Source: an uncultured Actinomycetes bacterium (lineage in GTDB: Bacteria; Actinomycetota; Actinomycetes; Mycobacteriales; Mycobacteriaceae). Taken from it: a stretch of 46,203 nt of DNA. The notes below the pieces were generated by a model, which saw only the letters and a list, made by a program, of their open reading frames with translations, searched no databases and was not told where the DNA came from. The stretch is taken from contig CAISDL010000113.1 of NCBI GenBank assembly GCA_903884065.1, positions 1 to 46,203 on the forward strand. The letters run 5' to 3'. Positions 18,926-27,495 of this stretch are shown here, piece by piece. Both the position numbers and the translations under genes were made by a program. Position 1 is the first letter of the stretch; each line of letters begins with the position of its first letter.

Positions 18926-19337
18926 TCACCCTCCGCCGCAAACGGGCCAGGCTCCCCAGCCCTGCCGGACCCGCGTCGCTTCAGCGATCGTCTATCTGTT
19001 CGTCCCTGCTTGCCATGTCGGCCCCGTCAGCGTAACGCAGACCACCGTTGGGCTCTCAGGGTTCGGTTCCGACGGGCAAACCGCCGCCGTGCCCGTTTCC
19101 GCTGTTGATGGCCCGATTACCGTCGCCATCGCCGTTGGCGACGGCATCTCACCGGACCGCGTTGCCGACCTCGGGTACCGCGGCTCCGGTTCTGGGCGCC
19201 ACCCGCAGCGCCGCCTCGCGGACCAGGATGACGGCGGCTGTCGGCAACCGGCCGTCGCCCGGCCGCGGCACCGCTGAGGCTCGCGGCAGCAAAAGTGACG
19301 TCCTGCCGGCCGGATGCGCCAGAATCCTTAGTTGAAT
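18926..19337 (-). pseudogene. rpfB: Decayed rpfB (resuscitation-promoting factor), 5'-deleted with stops and frameshifts
   Basis: The tatD-ksgA gap holds RpfB in M. tuberculosis. Read on the minus strand in shifting frames, this gap aligns with the C-terminal half of RpfB as I remember it. 'EDSGASGRQDVTFAAA' matches EDPGVPGTQDVTFAVA, and after a frameshift near 19265 'GRLPTAAVILV' matches GRLPVANVVVT. A TGA (19151-19149) sits where RpfB has Trp before DAIAG. 'GNRAINSGNGHGGG' matches GNWAINTGNGYYGG, a second TGA lies at 19058-19056, and 'NGGLRYADGADMASRDEQI' follows. After another shift near 18990, '[14 protein letters not shown]' matches [14 protein letters not shown]. The N-terminus, DUF348 repeats and start are missing, and the CEAGGNW catalytic region reads GDGDGNR. 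It cannot encode a working muralytic enzyme. Confidence 0.9.
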
Positions 19338-19351
19338 CCCTTAGTTGAATC
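19326..19351 (-). repeat. 13-bp tandem duplication at the tatD stop / rpfB deletion junction
   Basis: On the minus strand GGATTCAACTAAG occurs twice in a row and is followed by GATTCTGG, the first recognisable rpfB codons. The first copy contains the tatD stop. The shared GGATTC suggests short homology between the tatD end and rpfB at the deletion junction, with one extra slippage copy. Confidence 0.75.
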
Positions 19352-20168
19352 CGTAGATGCGGCGCGCGGTCGCCGCAGACTCCGCGGCCAGCTGCTCGGC
19401 GGGACGTCCCAAGAGGTCAGCAAGCGCGCGCACGGTGTACGGCAGGCAGTACGGCTCGTTGGGCGCTCCACGGAACGGATGCGGGGTGAGGAACGGCGCG
19501 TCGGTCTCCACCATGAGCTGTCCGGGCGGAATCAGCGCGGCCGCGGCCCGCAGTTCGTGGGCGTTGCGGAAGCTGACGGTCCCGGACAGGCTCAGGATCC
19601 ACCCCTGCTCCAGGCAGGTGCGCGCCATCTCCGGGCCCGACGAGAAGCAGTGGAAGATCACGGTGTCCGGGGCGCCCTCGGCGCGCAGCACGTCGAGCAC
19701 CTCGGTATCGGCGTCGCGGTTGTGGATCATCAGCGGCTTGCCCGAACGTTTGGCCAGATCGATATGCCAGGCGAACGCCTCGCGCTGGGTATCGGGCAGC
19801 GCGCAGCCGTCGAGTTTCCCCGGCCAGTACATGTCCATGCCCGTCTCGCCGATGGCGACGACGCGGGGCTGCGCCGCCAGGCGCTCCAACTCCGACCGCG
19901 CGCCCTCGGTCAGAGCGTCAGCCCGGGTCGGATGCAGCGCGACCGCCCCGTAAACCCGGTCGTCCCACTCGCTGGCGCCGGCCACCCAGCGCGCTGAGGC
20001 GAGGTCATCGGCGATGGTCACCACCGCCTGCACCCCCACCGCTTCGGCGCGGTCGAGGATGGCGCGGACGTCGGCCGCGGTTCGCGCGCCACACACGTCG
20101 AGGTGCGTGTGGGCATCGACCAGCGGCGCCAACGGCTGCGGCGGCGGCGGTGCCGGACGCTTACTCAC
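19341..20168 (-). CDS. tatD: TatD-family metal-dependent DNase/hydrolase
   Basis: A TIM-barrel metallohydrolase of 275 residues. It has the N-terminal metal motif DAHTHLD (H20, H22), '[11 protein letters not shown]', '[13 protein letters not shown]', 'VIFHCFSSG' and the C-terminal [10 protein letters not shown], all TatD signatures. The family has 3'-5' exonuclease activity on DNA. The frame is open to 21071, but that extension is antisense to metG and is not coding. I chose the GTG at 20168 ([12 protein letters not shown]), which resembles homologue starts; an ATG at 20180 is an alternative, and neither has a clear ribosome-binding site. The C-terminus (RRIYGFN) is a few residues shorter than M. 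tuberculosis TatD, consistent with the adjacent deletion. Confidence 0.9.
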   Translation of the reverse strand: MSKRPAPPPPQPLAPLVDAHTHLDVCGARTAADVRAILDRAEAVGVQAVVTIADDLASARWVAGASEWDDRVYGAVALHPTRADALTEGARSELERLAAQPRVVAIGETGMDMYWPGKLDGCALPDTQREAFAWHIDLAKRSGKPLMIHNRDADTEVLDVLRAEGAPDTVIFHCFSSGPEMARTCLEQGWILSLSGTVSFRNAHELRAAAALIPPGQLMVETDAPFLTPHPFRGAPNEPYCLPYTVRALADLLGRPAEQLAAESAATARRIYGFN

Positions 20169-20195
20169 GCCCCACACCATAAGGTGATGTCCGAC

Positions 20196-21749
20196 ATGAG
20201 CGAGCCCTTCTACCTCACCACTGCGATCGCCTACCCCAACGGCGCACCGCACGTCGGGCATGCCTACGAGTACATCGCCACCGACGCGATCGCCCGATTC
20301 AAGCGCCTCGACGGGTTCGACGTCCGCTTCCTCACCGGAACCGACGAGCACGGCCTGAAGATGGCCCAGACCGCCGCCGCCGAGGGCATTGCCACCGCGG
20401 AGTTGGCCCGTCGCAACTCCGATGCGTTCCAGCGCCTGCAGGAGATGCTCAACATCTCCTTCGACCGGTTCATCCGCACCACCGACCCGGATCACTACGC
20501 GGCCTCGACGGCGATCTGGCAGCGGATGGCCGATAACGGCGACATATATCCAGACAGCTACGCCGGCTGGTACTCGGTGCGTGACGAGCGGTTCTTCACC
20601 GAGGCGGAGACCAGAGTCGACGGCGACGGCACCCGGGTGGCGACCGAGACGGGTACCCCGGTCACCTGGACCGAGGAGCAGACGTACTTCTTCCGGCTCT
20701 CGGCCTACGCAGAACCCCTGCTCGCGCACTACGCGGCGAACCCCGACTTCATCGCGCCGGAGGTTCGCCGCAACGAGGTGGTCAGTTTCGTCTCCGGCGG
20801 GCTTCGCGATCTGTCGATCTCGCGGACGTCGTTCGACTGGGGCGTTCCGGTGCCGGGCGACCCCGCGCATGTGATGTACGTGTGGGTCGACGCACTGACC
20901 AACTATCTGACCGGGGCCGGCTTCCCGGACACCGAATCGGCTCTCTACCAACGGTATTGGCCCGCCGATCTGCACATGATCGGCAAGGACATCATCCGGT
21001 TCCACACGGTGTACTGGCCTGCGTTCTTGATGTCGGCGGGAATTCCGTTGCCGCGAAGAGTCTTTGCGCACGGATTCCTCTACAACCGGGGCGAGAAGAT
21101 GAGCAAGTCGATCGGCAATGTCGTCGACCCGGTGGCCCTGGTGGAGAGCTTCGGGGTGGATCAGGTGCGCTACTTCCTGCTGCGCGAGGTGCCGTTCGGC
21201 CAGGACGGCAGCTACAGCGAGGACGCCATCATCGGCCGGATCAACACCGACCTGGCCAACGAACTGGGCAACCTGGCGCAGCGGTCATTGTCGATGGTGA
21301 ACAAGAACCTCGACGGGCAGGTCCCACAGCCGGGTGAGTTCAGCGCTGCGGACGCCGAACTGCTGGAGTTGGCCGACGGACTGTTGCCGCGGGTGCGGGC
21401 CGCCTTCGACGAACAGGCGATGCACCAGGGCCTGGAAGCGATCTGGCTGATGCTCGGTGCGGCCAACCGGTACTTCTCCGCCCAGGAGCCCTGGGTGCTG
21501 CGCAAGTCGGAGTCGGAGTCCGACCAGGTGCGGTTCCGCACGGTGCTCTACACCACGCTGGAGGCGGTGCGGATCGCCGCGGTGCTGATCCAGCCGGTGA
21601 TGCCCGATTCGGCGGCCAGGTTGCTCGACCTGCTCGGCCAGCGCGATGACGGCCGCGATTTCGCCGCGCTCGCCACCCGCCTGGCCCCCGGCACGGCGTT
21701 GCCCGCCCCGAGTGGAGTGTTCCCCCGCTACGAGCCACCCGCCGACTAG
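20196..21749 (+). CDS. metG: Methionyl-tRNA synthetase
   Basis: Charges initiator and elongator tRNA-Met. The 517-residue class I synthetase has HIGH-type HVGH (19-22) in [15 protein letters not shown], 'FLTGTDEHG', '[17 protein letters not shown]' and KMSKS beginning at K301. It lacks the zinc knuckle insertion and the C-terminal tRNA-binding domain, like the mycobacterial enzyme. The ATG at 20196 is preferred, with AAGG 11 bp upstream; ATG 20187 in the same frame is possible. It is divergent from tatD with fewer than 30 bp between starts. pabB follows after 12 bp. Confidence 0.95.
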   Translation: MSEPFYLTTAIAYPNGAPHVGHAYEYIATDAIARFKRLDGFDVRFLTGTDEHGLKMAQTAAAEGIATAELARRNSDAFQRLQEMLNISFDRFIRTTDPDHYAASTAIWQRMADNGDIYPDSYAGWYSVRDERFFTEAETRVDGDGTRVATETGTPVTWTEEQTYFFRLSAYAEPLLAHYAANPDFIAPEVRRNEVVSFVSGGLRDLSISRTSFDWGVPVPGDPAHVMYVWVDALTNYLTGAGFPDTESALYQRYWPADLHMIGKDIIRFHTVYWPAFLMSAGIPLPRRVFAHGFLYNRGEKMSKSIGNVVDPVALVESFGVDQVRYFLLREVPFGQDGSYSEDAIIGRINTDLANELGNLAQRSLSMVNKNLDGQVPQPGEFSAADAELLELADGLLPRVRAAFDEQAMHQGLEAIWLMLGAANRYFSAQEPWVLRKSESESDQVRFRTVLYTTLEAVRIAAVLIQPVMPDSAARLLDLLGQRDDGRDFAALATRLAPGTALPAPSGVFPRYEPPAD

Positions 21750-21761
21750 CGGCCGACGGCC

Positions 21762-23024
21762 ATGCGCACCGAGCGACTCGGCGACCTGGGCTCACCCGCC
21801 GACGTGCTGAGCGCGGTGGCGGCGGGTGCGCAGGCCGGCGGCCTTGGCCCGCCTGCCGCACTGATCGGTGAATGGTTCGCCTCCCGTGCGGTCATCGCGC
21901 CGACGGTCGACGTCCGTCCGGTTGATCCGGCCGAGGTCTTCGACGTCACCCCGGGGGACGGCGGCGGGGCTGTCGGCGGCGGCTGGATCGGCTACCTGTC
22001 CTACCCGGACCCGGGGTCCGACGGCGCGCCTCCGCGCATTCCGGAGGCCGCCGGCGGCTGGACCGACTGCGTGCTGCGGCTCGATCGCGACGGCACCTGG
22101 TGGTACGAAAGCCTCTCCGGGACAGCGCTTCCCGGCTGGGTCGCCGCGGCGCTGGAGGCCGGGCCGGTGGCCGGCCGATGCGATGTCGCCTGGGAGAAAC
22201 CCGATGACGAACTGCACCGTGCCGGGGTGCTCGCGTGCCTGGAGGCGATCGGTGCCGGGGAGGTCTATCAGGCGTGTGTCTGCACCCAATTCGCCGGCCC
22301 GTACATCGGTTCGCCACTGCACTTCTTCGCCGAGGCGGTGACCCGCACCACGCCTGCACGTGCCGCGTTCCTGGCCGGTGACTGGGGAGCGGTGGCGTCA
22401 CTGTCGCCGGAGTTGTTTCTGCGCCGCAGCGGCGAACGGGTGAGTTCCAGCCCGATCAAGGGCACCCTGCCACTGCACGCCGATCCGGACGACCTGCGGG
22501 CGTCGGGAAAGGACGTCGCGGAGAACATCATGATCGTCGACCTGGTGCGCAACGATCTGGGCCGGGTCGCCCAGACCGGCACCGTCACCGTGCCGGAACT
22601 GCTGGCCGTGCGGTCCGCACCCGGGGTGTGGCATCTGGTCTCCACGGTGTCGGCACAGGTGCCGACCGACCTGCCGGCCGCTGACCTGCTCGCCGCGGCG
22701 TTCCCGCCGGCGTCGGTGACCGGCACCCCCAAAGACCGCGCGCGGCAATTGCTTTCAGCCTGGGAGCCCAACCGTCGCGGCGTCTACTGCGGCACCATCG
22801 GCCTGGCCTCGCCGGTAGCCGGATGTGAGCTCAATGTGGCGATCCGCACCGTGGAGTTCGATCGCGCCGGACGGGCGGTGCTCGGCGTCGGTGGCGGCAT
22901 CACCGCCGACTCCAACCCCGACGCGGAGTGGCAGGAATGCCTGCACAAGGCCGCCCCCATCGTGGGTGAGCAGGCTCAGGACGGCCCGTTCCCCGACTCC
23001 CGCGCCCGCAGCACCGCGTCGTAG
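21762..23024 (+). CDS. pabB: Aminodeoxychorismate synthase component I
   Basis: Chorismate-binding enzyme that aminates chorismate towards p-aminobenzoate and folate. The 420-residue product has the C-terminal catalytic domain from about 145: 'AGEVYQACVCTQF', 'SLSPELFLRR', PIKGT, 'NIMIVDLVRNDLGR' and 'FPPASVTGTPK'. The divergent, shortened N-terminal half matches mycobacterial PabB (Rv1005c) rather than TrpE. The synteny supports PabB over anthranilate synthase. No glutaminase partner gene lies in the window. Its 3' end overlaps the convergent rsmI by 49 bp. Confidence 0.9.
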   Translation: MRTERLGDLGSPADVLSAVAAGAQAGGLGPPAALIGEWFASRAVIAPTVDVRPVDPAEVFDVTPGDGGGAVGGGWIGYLSYPDPGSDGAPPRIPEAAGGWTDCVLRLDRDGTWWYESLSGTALPGWVAAALEAGPVAGRCDVAWEKPDDELHRAGVLACLEAIGAGEVYQACVCTQFAGPYIGSPLHFFAEAVTRTTPARAAFLAGDWGAVASLSPELFLRRSGERVSSSPIKGTLPLHADPDDLRASGKDVAENIMIVDLVRNDLGRVAQTGTVTVPELLAVRSAPGVWHLVSTVSAQVPTDLPAADLLAAAFPPASVTGTPKDRARQLLSAWEPNRRGVYCGTIGLASPVAGCELNVAIRTVEFDRAGRAVLGVGGGITADSNPDAEWQECLHKAAPIVGEQAQDGPFPDSRARSTAS

Positions 23025-23953
23025 AGTTCGCGCCGCGACGGTGCGCCCGGACGCGCCCCGAGGACGGTCGCGCAGGCATCCTTGACCCGCATCCCGCCCT
23101 CGGCCAAGGCCTCCACCTCCGCGACCAACGACCCCACGTCGGCCTGCGGTGTCGCCCCGGCCAGGACGACGGTGATCTCGCCCAGCACCCCCTCGGCCGC
23201 CCACTCCGCCAACTCCGCCAACGTGCCGCGGCGGATCTCCTCGTGGGTCTTGGTCAGTTCCCGGCACACCACGGCGCGGCGCTTCGCGCCGAGCTGGTCG
23301 ACGGCGTCGCTGAGGCAGTCCCCGAGGCGTCGCGGCGACTCGAAGAACACCGTCGTGCGGGGCTCGACGCCCAGCGTCGCCAGCCAGCCGCGGCGCGCCG
23401 ACTGCTTGCGCGGCGCGAATCCCTCGAAGCAGAACCGGTCCGACGGCAGGCCCGAGACGGCCAGCGCCGTGGTCACCGCCGACGGCCCGGGCAGGCAACC
23501 GACCGGCAACCCCGCGGCGATGCACGCCGTCACCATCCGGTAGCCGGGGTCGTTGATCAGCGGCATGCCGGCGTCGCTGACCATCAGCACCGTCGCGCCC
23601 GCGGCGATCTCGGCGACCAGGCCCGGGACGCGACCCGCCTCGTTCTGGTCGAACACGCTGATCACCCGGCCCCCGATGGCCACGCCCAGCGAGGCGGCCA
23701 GGGTGCGCACCCGGCGGGTGTCCTCGGCGGCGACCACGTCGGCGCTCGACAGCGCATCGATCAGGCGCCTCGACGCGTCGGCGGGCTGGCCCAGCGGGGT
23801 CGCACCCAACAGCAGACGGCCGGTCGACCCCGGCGGGACCGGCGGGCCGGAGCGCAGCGACTCGGGGTCTGACACCGGCGGGCCGGAGCGCAGCGACTCG
23901 GGGTCTGACACCGGCGGGCCGGAGCGCAGCGACTCGGGGTCTGACACCGCCAC
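22976..23953 (-). CDS. rsmI: 16S rRNA (cytidine-1402-2'-O)-methyltransferase RsmI with a repeat-derived N-terminus
   Basis: Tetrapyrrole-methylase-fold enzyme that 2'-O-methylates C1402 in the ribosomal P site. The core begins GRLLLGATPLGQPADAS and continues with 'VAAEDTRRVRTLA', 'SDAGMPLINDPGYR', 'PGPSAVTTALAVSGLP' and 'FFESPRR'. Upstream of the core are three copies of VSDPESLRSGPP from a 36-bp repeat. Homologues start just before the core, and no start codon remains there (the Val codon is GTC), so translation must begin at the GTG at 23953 or at a GTG inside the repeats. The start is only 14 bp from the divergent pmt start, which leaves almost no leader for either gene. Confidence 0.92.
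   Translation of the reverse strand: MAVSDPESLRSGPPVSDPESLRSGPPVSDPESLRSGPPVPPGSTGRLLLGATPLGQPADASRRLIDALSSADVVAAEDTRRVRTLAASLGVAIGGRVISVFDQNEAGRVPGLVAEIAAGATVLMVSDAGMPLINDPGYRMVTACIAAGLPVGCLPGPSAVTTALAVSGLPSDRFCFEGFAPRKQSARRGWLATLGVEPRTTVFFESPRRLGDCLSDAVDQLGAKRRAVVCRELTKTHEEIRRGTLAELAEWAAEGVLGEITVVLAGATPQADVGSLVAEVEALAEGGMRVKDACATVLGARPGAPSRRELYDAVLRARESGNGPS
23841..23948 (+). repeat. Dispersed GC-rich repeat, 3 perfect 36-bp copies in rsmI
   Basis: Three identical units at 23841-23876, 23877-23912 and 23913-23948. The plus-strand core is GGAGCGCAGCGACTCGGG. They encode the N-terminal SDPESLRSGPP repeats of RsmI. The core and the 36-bp period are shared with the copies upstream of the TetR gene at 5475-5542, and the core recurs inside pmt. 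Confidence 0.9.
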
Positions 23954-23967
23954 AGCCTACGATCATC

Positions 23968-25569
23968 ATGATGACCATCACGGCCGATGACCTCGAGGCG
24001 GCTGAGTTCGCCACGCGATCCGAGGCCCCCCTCATCAGCCCCGGACCGCTGATCCCGGCCGCCGACTTCGGGCCCACCGACCGGGCGCGGGGCTGGGCGG
24101 CAACCGTCGTCGTGGGTGCCCTGGCCGCTCTGACCCGGTTCATGAACCTCGGCTTCCCCACCGACGCCGGCACCCCGATCTTCGACGAGAAGCACTACGC
24201 GCCGCAGGCCTGGCAGACGCTGCACAACTTCGGCGTCGAGGACAACCCCGGCTTCGGCCTGGTGGTCCATCCCCCGCTGGGCAAGCACCTGATCGCTCTG
24301 GGCGAGGCGGTATTCGGCTACACCGGTCTGGGCTGGCGGCTCACCGCTGCGGTGTTCGGGGTGATCCTGGCCGTGCTGGTGACCCGCATCGCCCGGCGGA
24401 TCAGCCGCTCGACGGCCATCGGCGCCATCGCCGGTCTGCTCGTCGTCGCCGACGGGGTCAGCTTCGTGGCCAGCCGCACCGCCTTGCTCGACATCTTCAT
24501 GACCGTGTTCGTGGTGGCAGCCTTCGGCGCGCTGATGGTGGACCGCGACGAGGTCCGGATGCGCATGCAGAACGCCTGGCTCGAAGGTCGCGTCGATGAC
24601 AATCCTTGGGGTCCGAGGCTCGGCGTCCGGTGGTGGCGGTTCGGCGCCGGGGTCCTGCTCGGCCTGGCGTGTGCGACGAAGTGGTCAGGTCTGTATTACG
24701 TGGTGTTCTTCGGACTGATGTCGCTGGGGATGGACGTCGCGGCGCGGCGCGCCTACCGGGTGCAGCGGCCGTGGGCGGGGGTGCTGCGCCGCGACGTCGG
24801 ACCGGCGGCCTACGTCTTCGGCCTGATTCCGCCGGCGCTGTATCTGCTGTCCTACTCGGCCTGGTTCGCCTCCGAGACGGCAGTCAACCGGTTCGAGGTC
24901 GGTCAGTCGATCGGCGAGCGGCAGTGGTGGCAGCCGCCGGACGCCCTTCGATCGCTGTGGCACTACACCTACAACGCGTTCCACTTCCATTCCACGCTGA
25001 CCAACTCCGCCGGCAACCACCACCCGTGGGAGTCCAAGCCCTGGACGTGGCCGATGTCGCTGCGGCCGGTGCTGTACGCGATCGACAACCAGGACGTGCC
25101 CGGCTGCGGCGCGACGTCCTGCGTCAAGGCGGTTCTGCTGGTCGGTACGCCGACGATGTGGTTCCTGGCGGTACCGGTGTTGCTCTATGCCGCCTGGCGG
25201 GCGCTGGTCCGCCGCGACTGGCGCTATGGCGTGGTGCTGGTGGGTTATCTGGCCGGCTGGCTGCCGTGGCTGGCCAACATCGACCGGCAGATGTACTTCT
25301 TCTACGCGGTGCCGCTGGCGCCGTTCCTGATGATGGCGATCGCCCTGATCCTCGGCGACATCCTCTACCAGCCGACGCGTCCGGAGGGCAGGAGCGGAGC
25401 GACTCGGGAGATGGATTCGTCCGAACGGCGGACACTGGGCGTGCTGGTGGTGTGTTTCTATCTCGCCCTGGCGATCACGAATTTCGCCTGGATGTTCCCG
25501 GTGCTGACCGGGATCCCGGTGTCCCAGTCGACCTGGAACATGGAGATGTGGCTGCCCAGTTGGCGCTGA
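23968..25569 (+). CDS. pmt: Polyprenol-phosphate-mannose protein O-mannosyltransferase
   Basis: GT39 membrane enzyme that moves mannose from polyprenyl-phosphate-mannose to Ser/Thr of proteins during Sec export. The 533-residue multi-pass protein has the first-loop acidic motif 'FDEKHYAPQAW', 'VVHPPLGKHLIALGE' and 'NSAGNHHPWESKPWTWP'. Roughly ten hydrophobic helices follow, ending with 'ITNFAWMFPVLTG'. It is longer than the M. tuberculosis Rv1002c protein (about 500 residues as I recall). Part of the excess is PEGRSGATREMDSS before the last helices, which is a dispersed repeat inserted in frame at about 25381. The start is ATG 23968 or 23971, next to divergent rsmI. Confidence 0.93.
   Translation: MMTITADDLEAAEFATRSEAPLISPGPLIPAADFGPTDRARGWAATVVVGALAALTRFMNLGFPTDAGTPIFDEKHYAPQAWQTLHNFGVEDNPGFGLVVHPPLGKHLIALGEAVFGYTGLGWRLTAAVFGVILAVLVTRIARRISRSTAIGAIAGLLVVADGVSFVASRTALLDIFMTVFVVAAFGALMVDRDEVRMRMQNAWLEGRVDDNPWGPRLGVRWWRFGAGVLLGLACATKWSGLYYVVFFGLMSLGMDVAARRAYRVQRPWAGVLRRDVGPAAYVFGLIPPALYLLSYSAWFASETAVNRFEVGQSIGERQWWQPPDALRSLWHYTYNAFHFHSTLTNSAGNHHPWESKPWTWPMSLRPVLYAIDNQDVPGCGATSCVKAVLLVGTPTMWFLAVPVLLYAAWRALVRRDWRYGVVLVGYLAGWLPWLANIDRQMYFFYAVPLAPFLMMAIALILGDILYQPTRPEGRSGATREMDSSERRTLGVLVVCFYLALAITNFAWMFPVLTGIPVSQSTWNMEMWLPSWR
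25381..25410 (+). repeat. Dispersed GC-rich repeat inserted in pmt
   Basis: GGAGGGCAGGAGCGGAGCG followed by ACTCGGGAG is a near copy of the repeat upstream of TetR and, in its core, of the rsmI units. It encodes PEGRSGATRE, the same frame as GRSAATR of the TetR copies, in a cytoplasmic or loop segment between two hydrophobic helices. Confidence 0.75.
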
Positions 25570-25575
25570 GTCGCG

Positions 25576-26175
25576 CTACTTGCGCGATCCCGCGCCGGAC
25601 AGCGCGGTCTGCACCGCCGGGGTCACCAGACGCACCACGTCGTCTTCGGAAGCCGAGGCAAGCGGCTCCAGGTTCAGGACATAGCGGGCGGTGGCAACCC
25701 CGACCACGTAGGAGGTCGCGAGCGTCACCCGCATCCGGGCGTCGGGCACGCCGAGCACCCCGGCGACGCGGTCGATGATCAACGATTCGAGGAATTCCCG
25801 AAGCGATGCAGCGACTTTCGCCGCCCCCACCCCGTCGCGAACCATCAGCGCGATCTGATCGCGAGTCTCGCTCTCGGACAGCATCTTCAGCGTGGTGCGC
25901 ACCAGTCGCTCGGCGAGGCCTTCGACGCCCGGCGACAGTATCGCGGTGATGGCCGACACCGGATCGAAGGGCAGCTTCAGAACGGCGGCGAACAGTTCGT
26001 CACGGTTGTTGAAGTAACGGCGAACCATGTCGGGCGCCACACCGGCCGCCGTCGCCACTCCCTTCATGGTGACGTCCACGTAGCCCTGCCGCGCGTACAC
26101 CCCCCGGGCGGCATCGAGCACCAGGCGCTTGACGTCATCGGGATTCTTCGGCAGTTCAGTGGCCATATCGACCAT
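25576..26175 (-). CDS. TetR-family transcriptional regulator
   Basis: A 199-residue regulator with an N-terminal helix-turn-helix: 'AARGVYARQGYVDVTMKGVA', then AGVAPDMVRRYFNNRDELFA. The C-terminal ligand domain has 'LVRTTLKMLSESETRDQIAL'. ATG 26175 (MVDMATEL) or ATG 26166 could be the start. It lies 32 bp downstream of arcA on the same strand and converges on pmt with 6 bp between the stops. Cotranscription with arcA is possible, so arginine or amino-acid metabolism is a guess for its target. The ligand is unknown. Confidence 0.82.
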   Translation of the reverse strand: MVDMATELPKNPDDVKRLVLDAARGVYARQGYVDVTMKGVATAAGVAPDMVRRYFNNRDELFAAVLKLPFDPVSAITAILSPGVEGLAERLVRTTLKMLSESETRDQIALMVRDGVGAAKVAASLREFLESLIIDRVAGVLGVPDARMRVTLATSYVVGVATARYVLNLEPLASASEDDVVRLVTPAVQTALSGAGSRK

Positions 26176-26207
26176 TGTTCCGCATCCGATCGGATGCGGC
26201 GGCAACG

Positions 26208-27422
26208 TCACAGCGGATCGCGCGCCGCCGGGCAGGACATGCATCTGGGCCCACCGCGCCCGGTACCCAACTCCGTCGCCGCGATGGGCAGCACCTCGAT
26301 TCCGGCGTCGACAAGCCGGTCGTTGGTCTCGGTGTTGCGCTCGTACCCCACCACCACACCAGGCGCCAGCGCCAGGGTGTTGTTGCCGTCGTCCCACTGC
26401 TCGCGCTCGGCGGTGATCGGATCCAGGCCGGTGTCGATGACGCGCAGACAGTCGATCCCCATCGCGGCCGCGGCGGCGGTGACGAACGACTGCTCATCGA
26501 ATATCCGCACCCCGCCGAGCCGTCGGGTCATCGTGAACGCCGACAGTGTGTGCCGCACCGCCGGGTACATCACCACGGCGTCCACGTCGACCATGGTGCA
26601 CACGGTGTCCAGGTGCATGGTCGCCCGCTCCTGAGCGATCGGCACGGCCAGAACGGTGTGCACCAGATCGTCGTCGAACAGGCTGCGCGCCAGCGCCTCC
26701 GCACCGGCGGCGGTGGTGCGCTCCCCCACACCGACGGCCACCACGCCGGGGGCCAGCAACAGCACGTCACCGCCCTCCACCGGCGCGGTGTGCGACTCGT
26801 AGGCCCTTCGCACGCCGAGGAATCGCGGATGGTGGGCGTAAATCAGGTCGGTCAGCGAGGTCTCGCGACTGCGGGCAGGCAGTGCCAGCGAGGTGATCGC
26901 GAACCGCGGACCGATCCAGAACGACGAGTCGCGGGTGAACATCAGGTTGGGCAGCGGGGCGACGACGAAATCCCCGCCGTGGTGCATCCGGCGCACCAGG
27001 GACGTCTCGGCCGCGCTGTCGACTGCGGCGCCGAATTCGGTGAACGTCATCCCGGCCATCAGGACGTGCGCCAGCGCGGCCGGTTCCAACGTCCGCAGGT
27101 AGGCCGAAAGCTCTTGGGCCAGATGAGTTCCCAGCCGCCGGCTGTCCACGGCCGCGGCGATGCCCTGAATGCGGGCCGCGCCGCTGACCAGCGCCTCGAT
27201 GAGCAGATCGGCCAGCAACAGCACCTCGACGCCGCGAGAACGAAGCAGTGCGGCGAACGCGTCATGCTCCTCCTGGGCGCGCGCCACCCAGGGCAGCCCG
27301 TCGAACAGCAGGGCATCGTTGTTGCGCGGCGTCAGCCGCGTCAGTTCGGCGCCGGGGCGGTGCAGGATCACGGTGCGCAACGTCCCGACTTCCGAGTCGA
27401 CGCCTAAACGGGTGCCTGCCAC
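26208..27422 (-). CDS. arcA: Arginine deiminase
   Basis: Hydrolyses L-arginine to citrulline and ammonia. The 404-residue product has the guanidino-modifying fold with '[18 protein letters not shown]', '[13 protein letters not shown]', 'VEGGDVLLL' and '[11 protein letters not shown]'. The nucleophile is Cys394 in [11 protein letters not shown]. The start is GTG 27422. No arcB (ornithine carbamoyltransferase) or arcC (carbamate kinase) lies nearby, so it is not part of a standard ATP-generating ADI operon. M. tuberculosis likewise has a lone arcA at the syntenic place (Rv1001). It may serve in nitrogen supply or acid tolerance. Confidence 0.93.
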   Translation of the reverse strand: MAGTRLGVDSEVGTLRTVILHRPGAELTRLTPRNNDALLFDGLPWVARAQEEHDAFAALLRSRGVEVLLLADLLIEALVSGAARIQGIAAAVDSRRLGTHLAQELSAYLRTLEPAALAHVLMAGMTFTEFGAAVDSAAETSLVRRMHHGGDFVVAPLPNLMFTRDSSFWIGPRFAITSLALPARSRETSLTDLIYAHHPRFLGVRRAYESHTAPVEGGDVLLLAPGVVAVGVGERTTAAGAEALARSLFDDDLVHTVLAVPIAQERATMHLDTVCTMVDVDAVVMYPAVRHTLSAFTMTRRLGGVRIFDEQSFVTAAAAAMGIDCLRVIDTGLDPITAEREQWDDGNNTLALAPGVVVGYERNTETNDRLVDAGIEVLPIAATELGTGRGGPRCMSCPAARDPL

Positions 27423-27495
27423 GACTAGACCGTATCGCCCGGCGCGCCGGGCGCGGGCCTATCGAACGCATGTGCGATATCGTGGGCGGGTGTCC

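Noticed and set aside
19048..19335. Plus-strand open frames of 95 and 62 codons between ksgA and tatD
   Set aside because: They are shadows of the rpfB remnant on the minus strand, have low-complexity composition and no ribosome-binding site.
20169..21071. N-terminal extension of 300 codons on tatD
   Set aside because: It is antisense to metG, whose motifs are intact. TatD homologues start near DAHTHLD.
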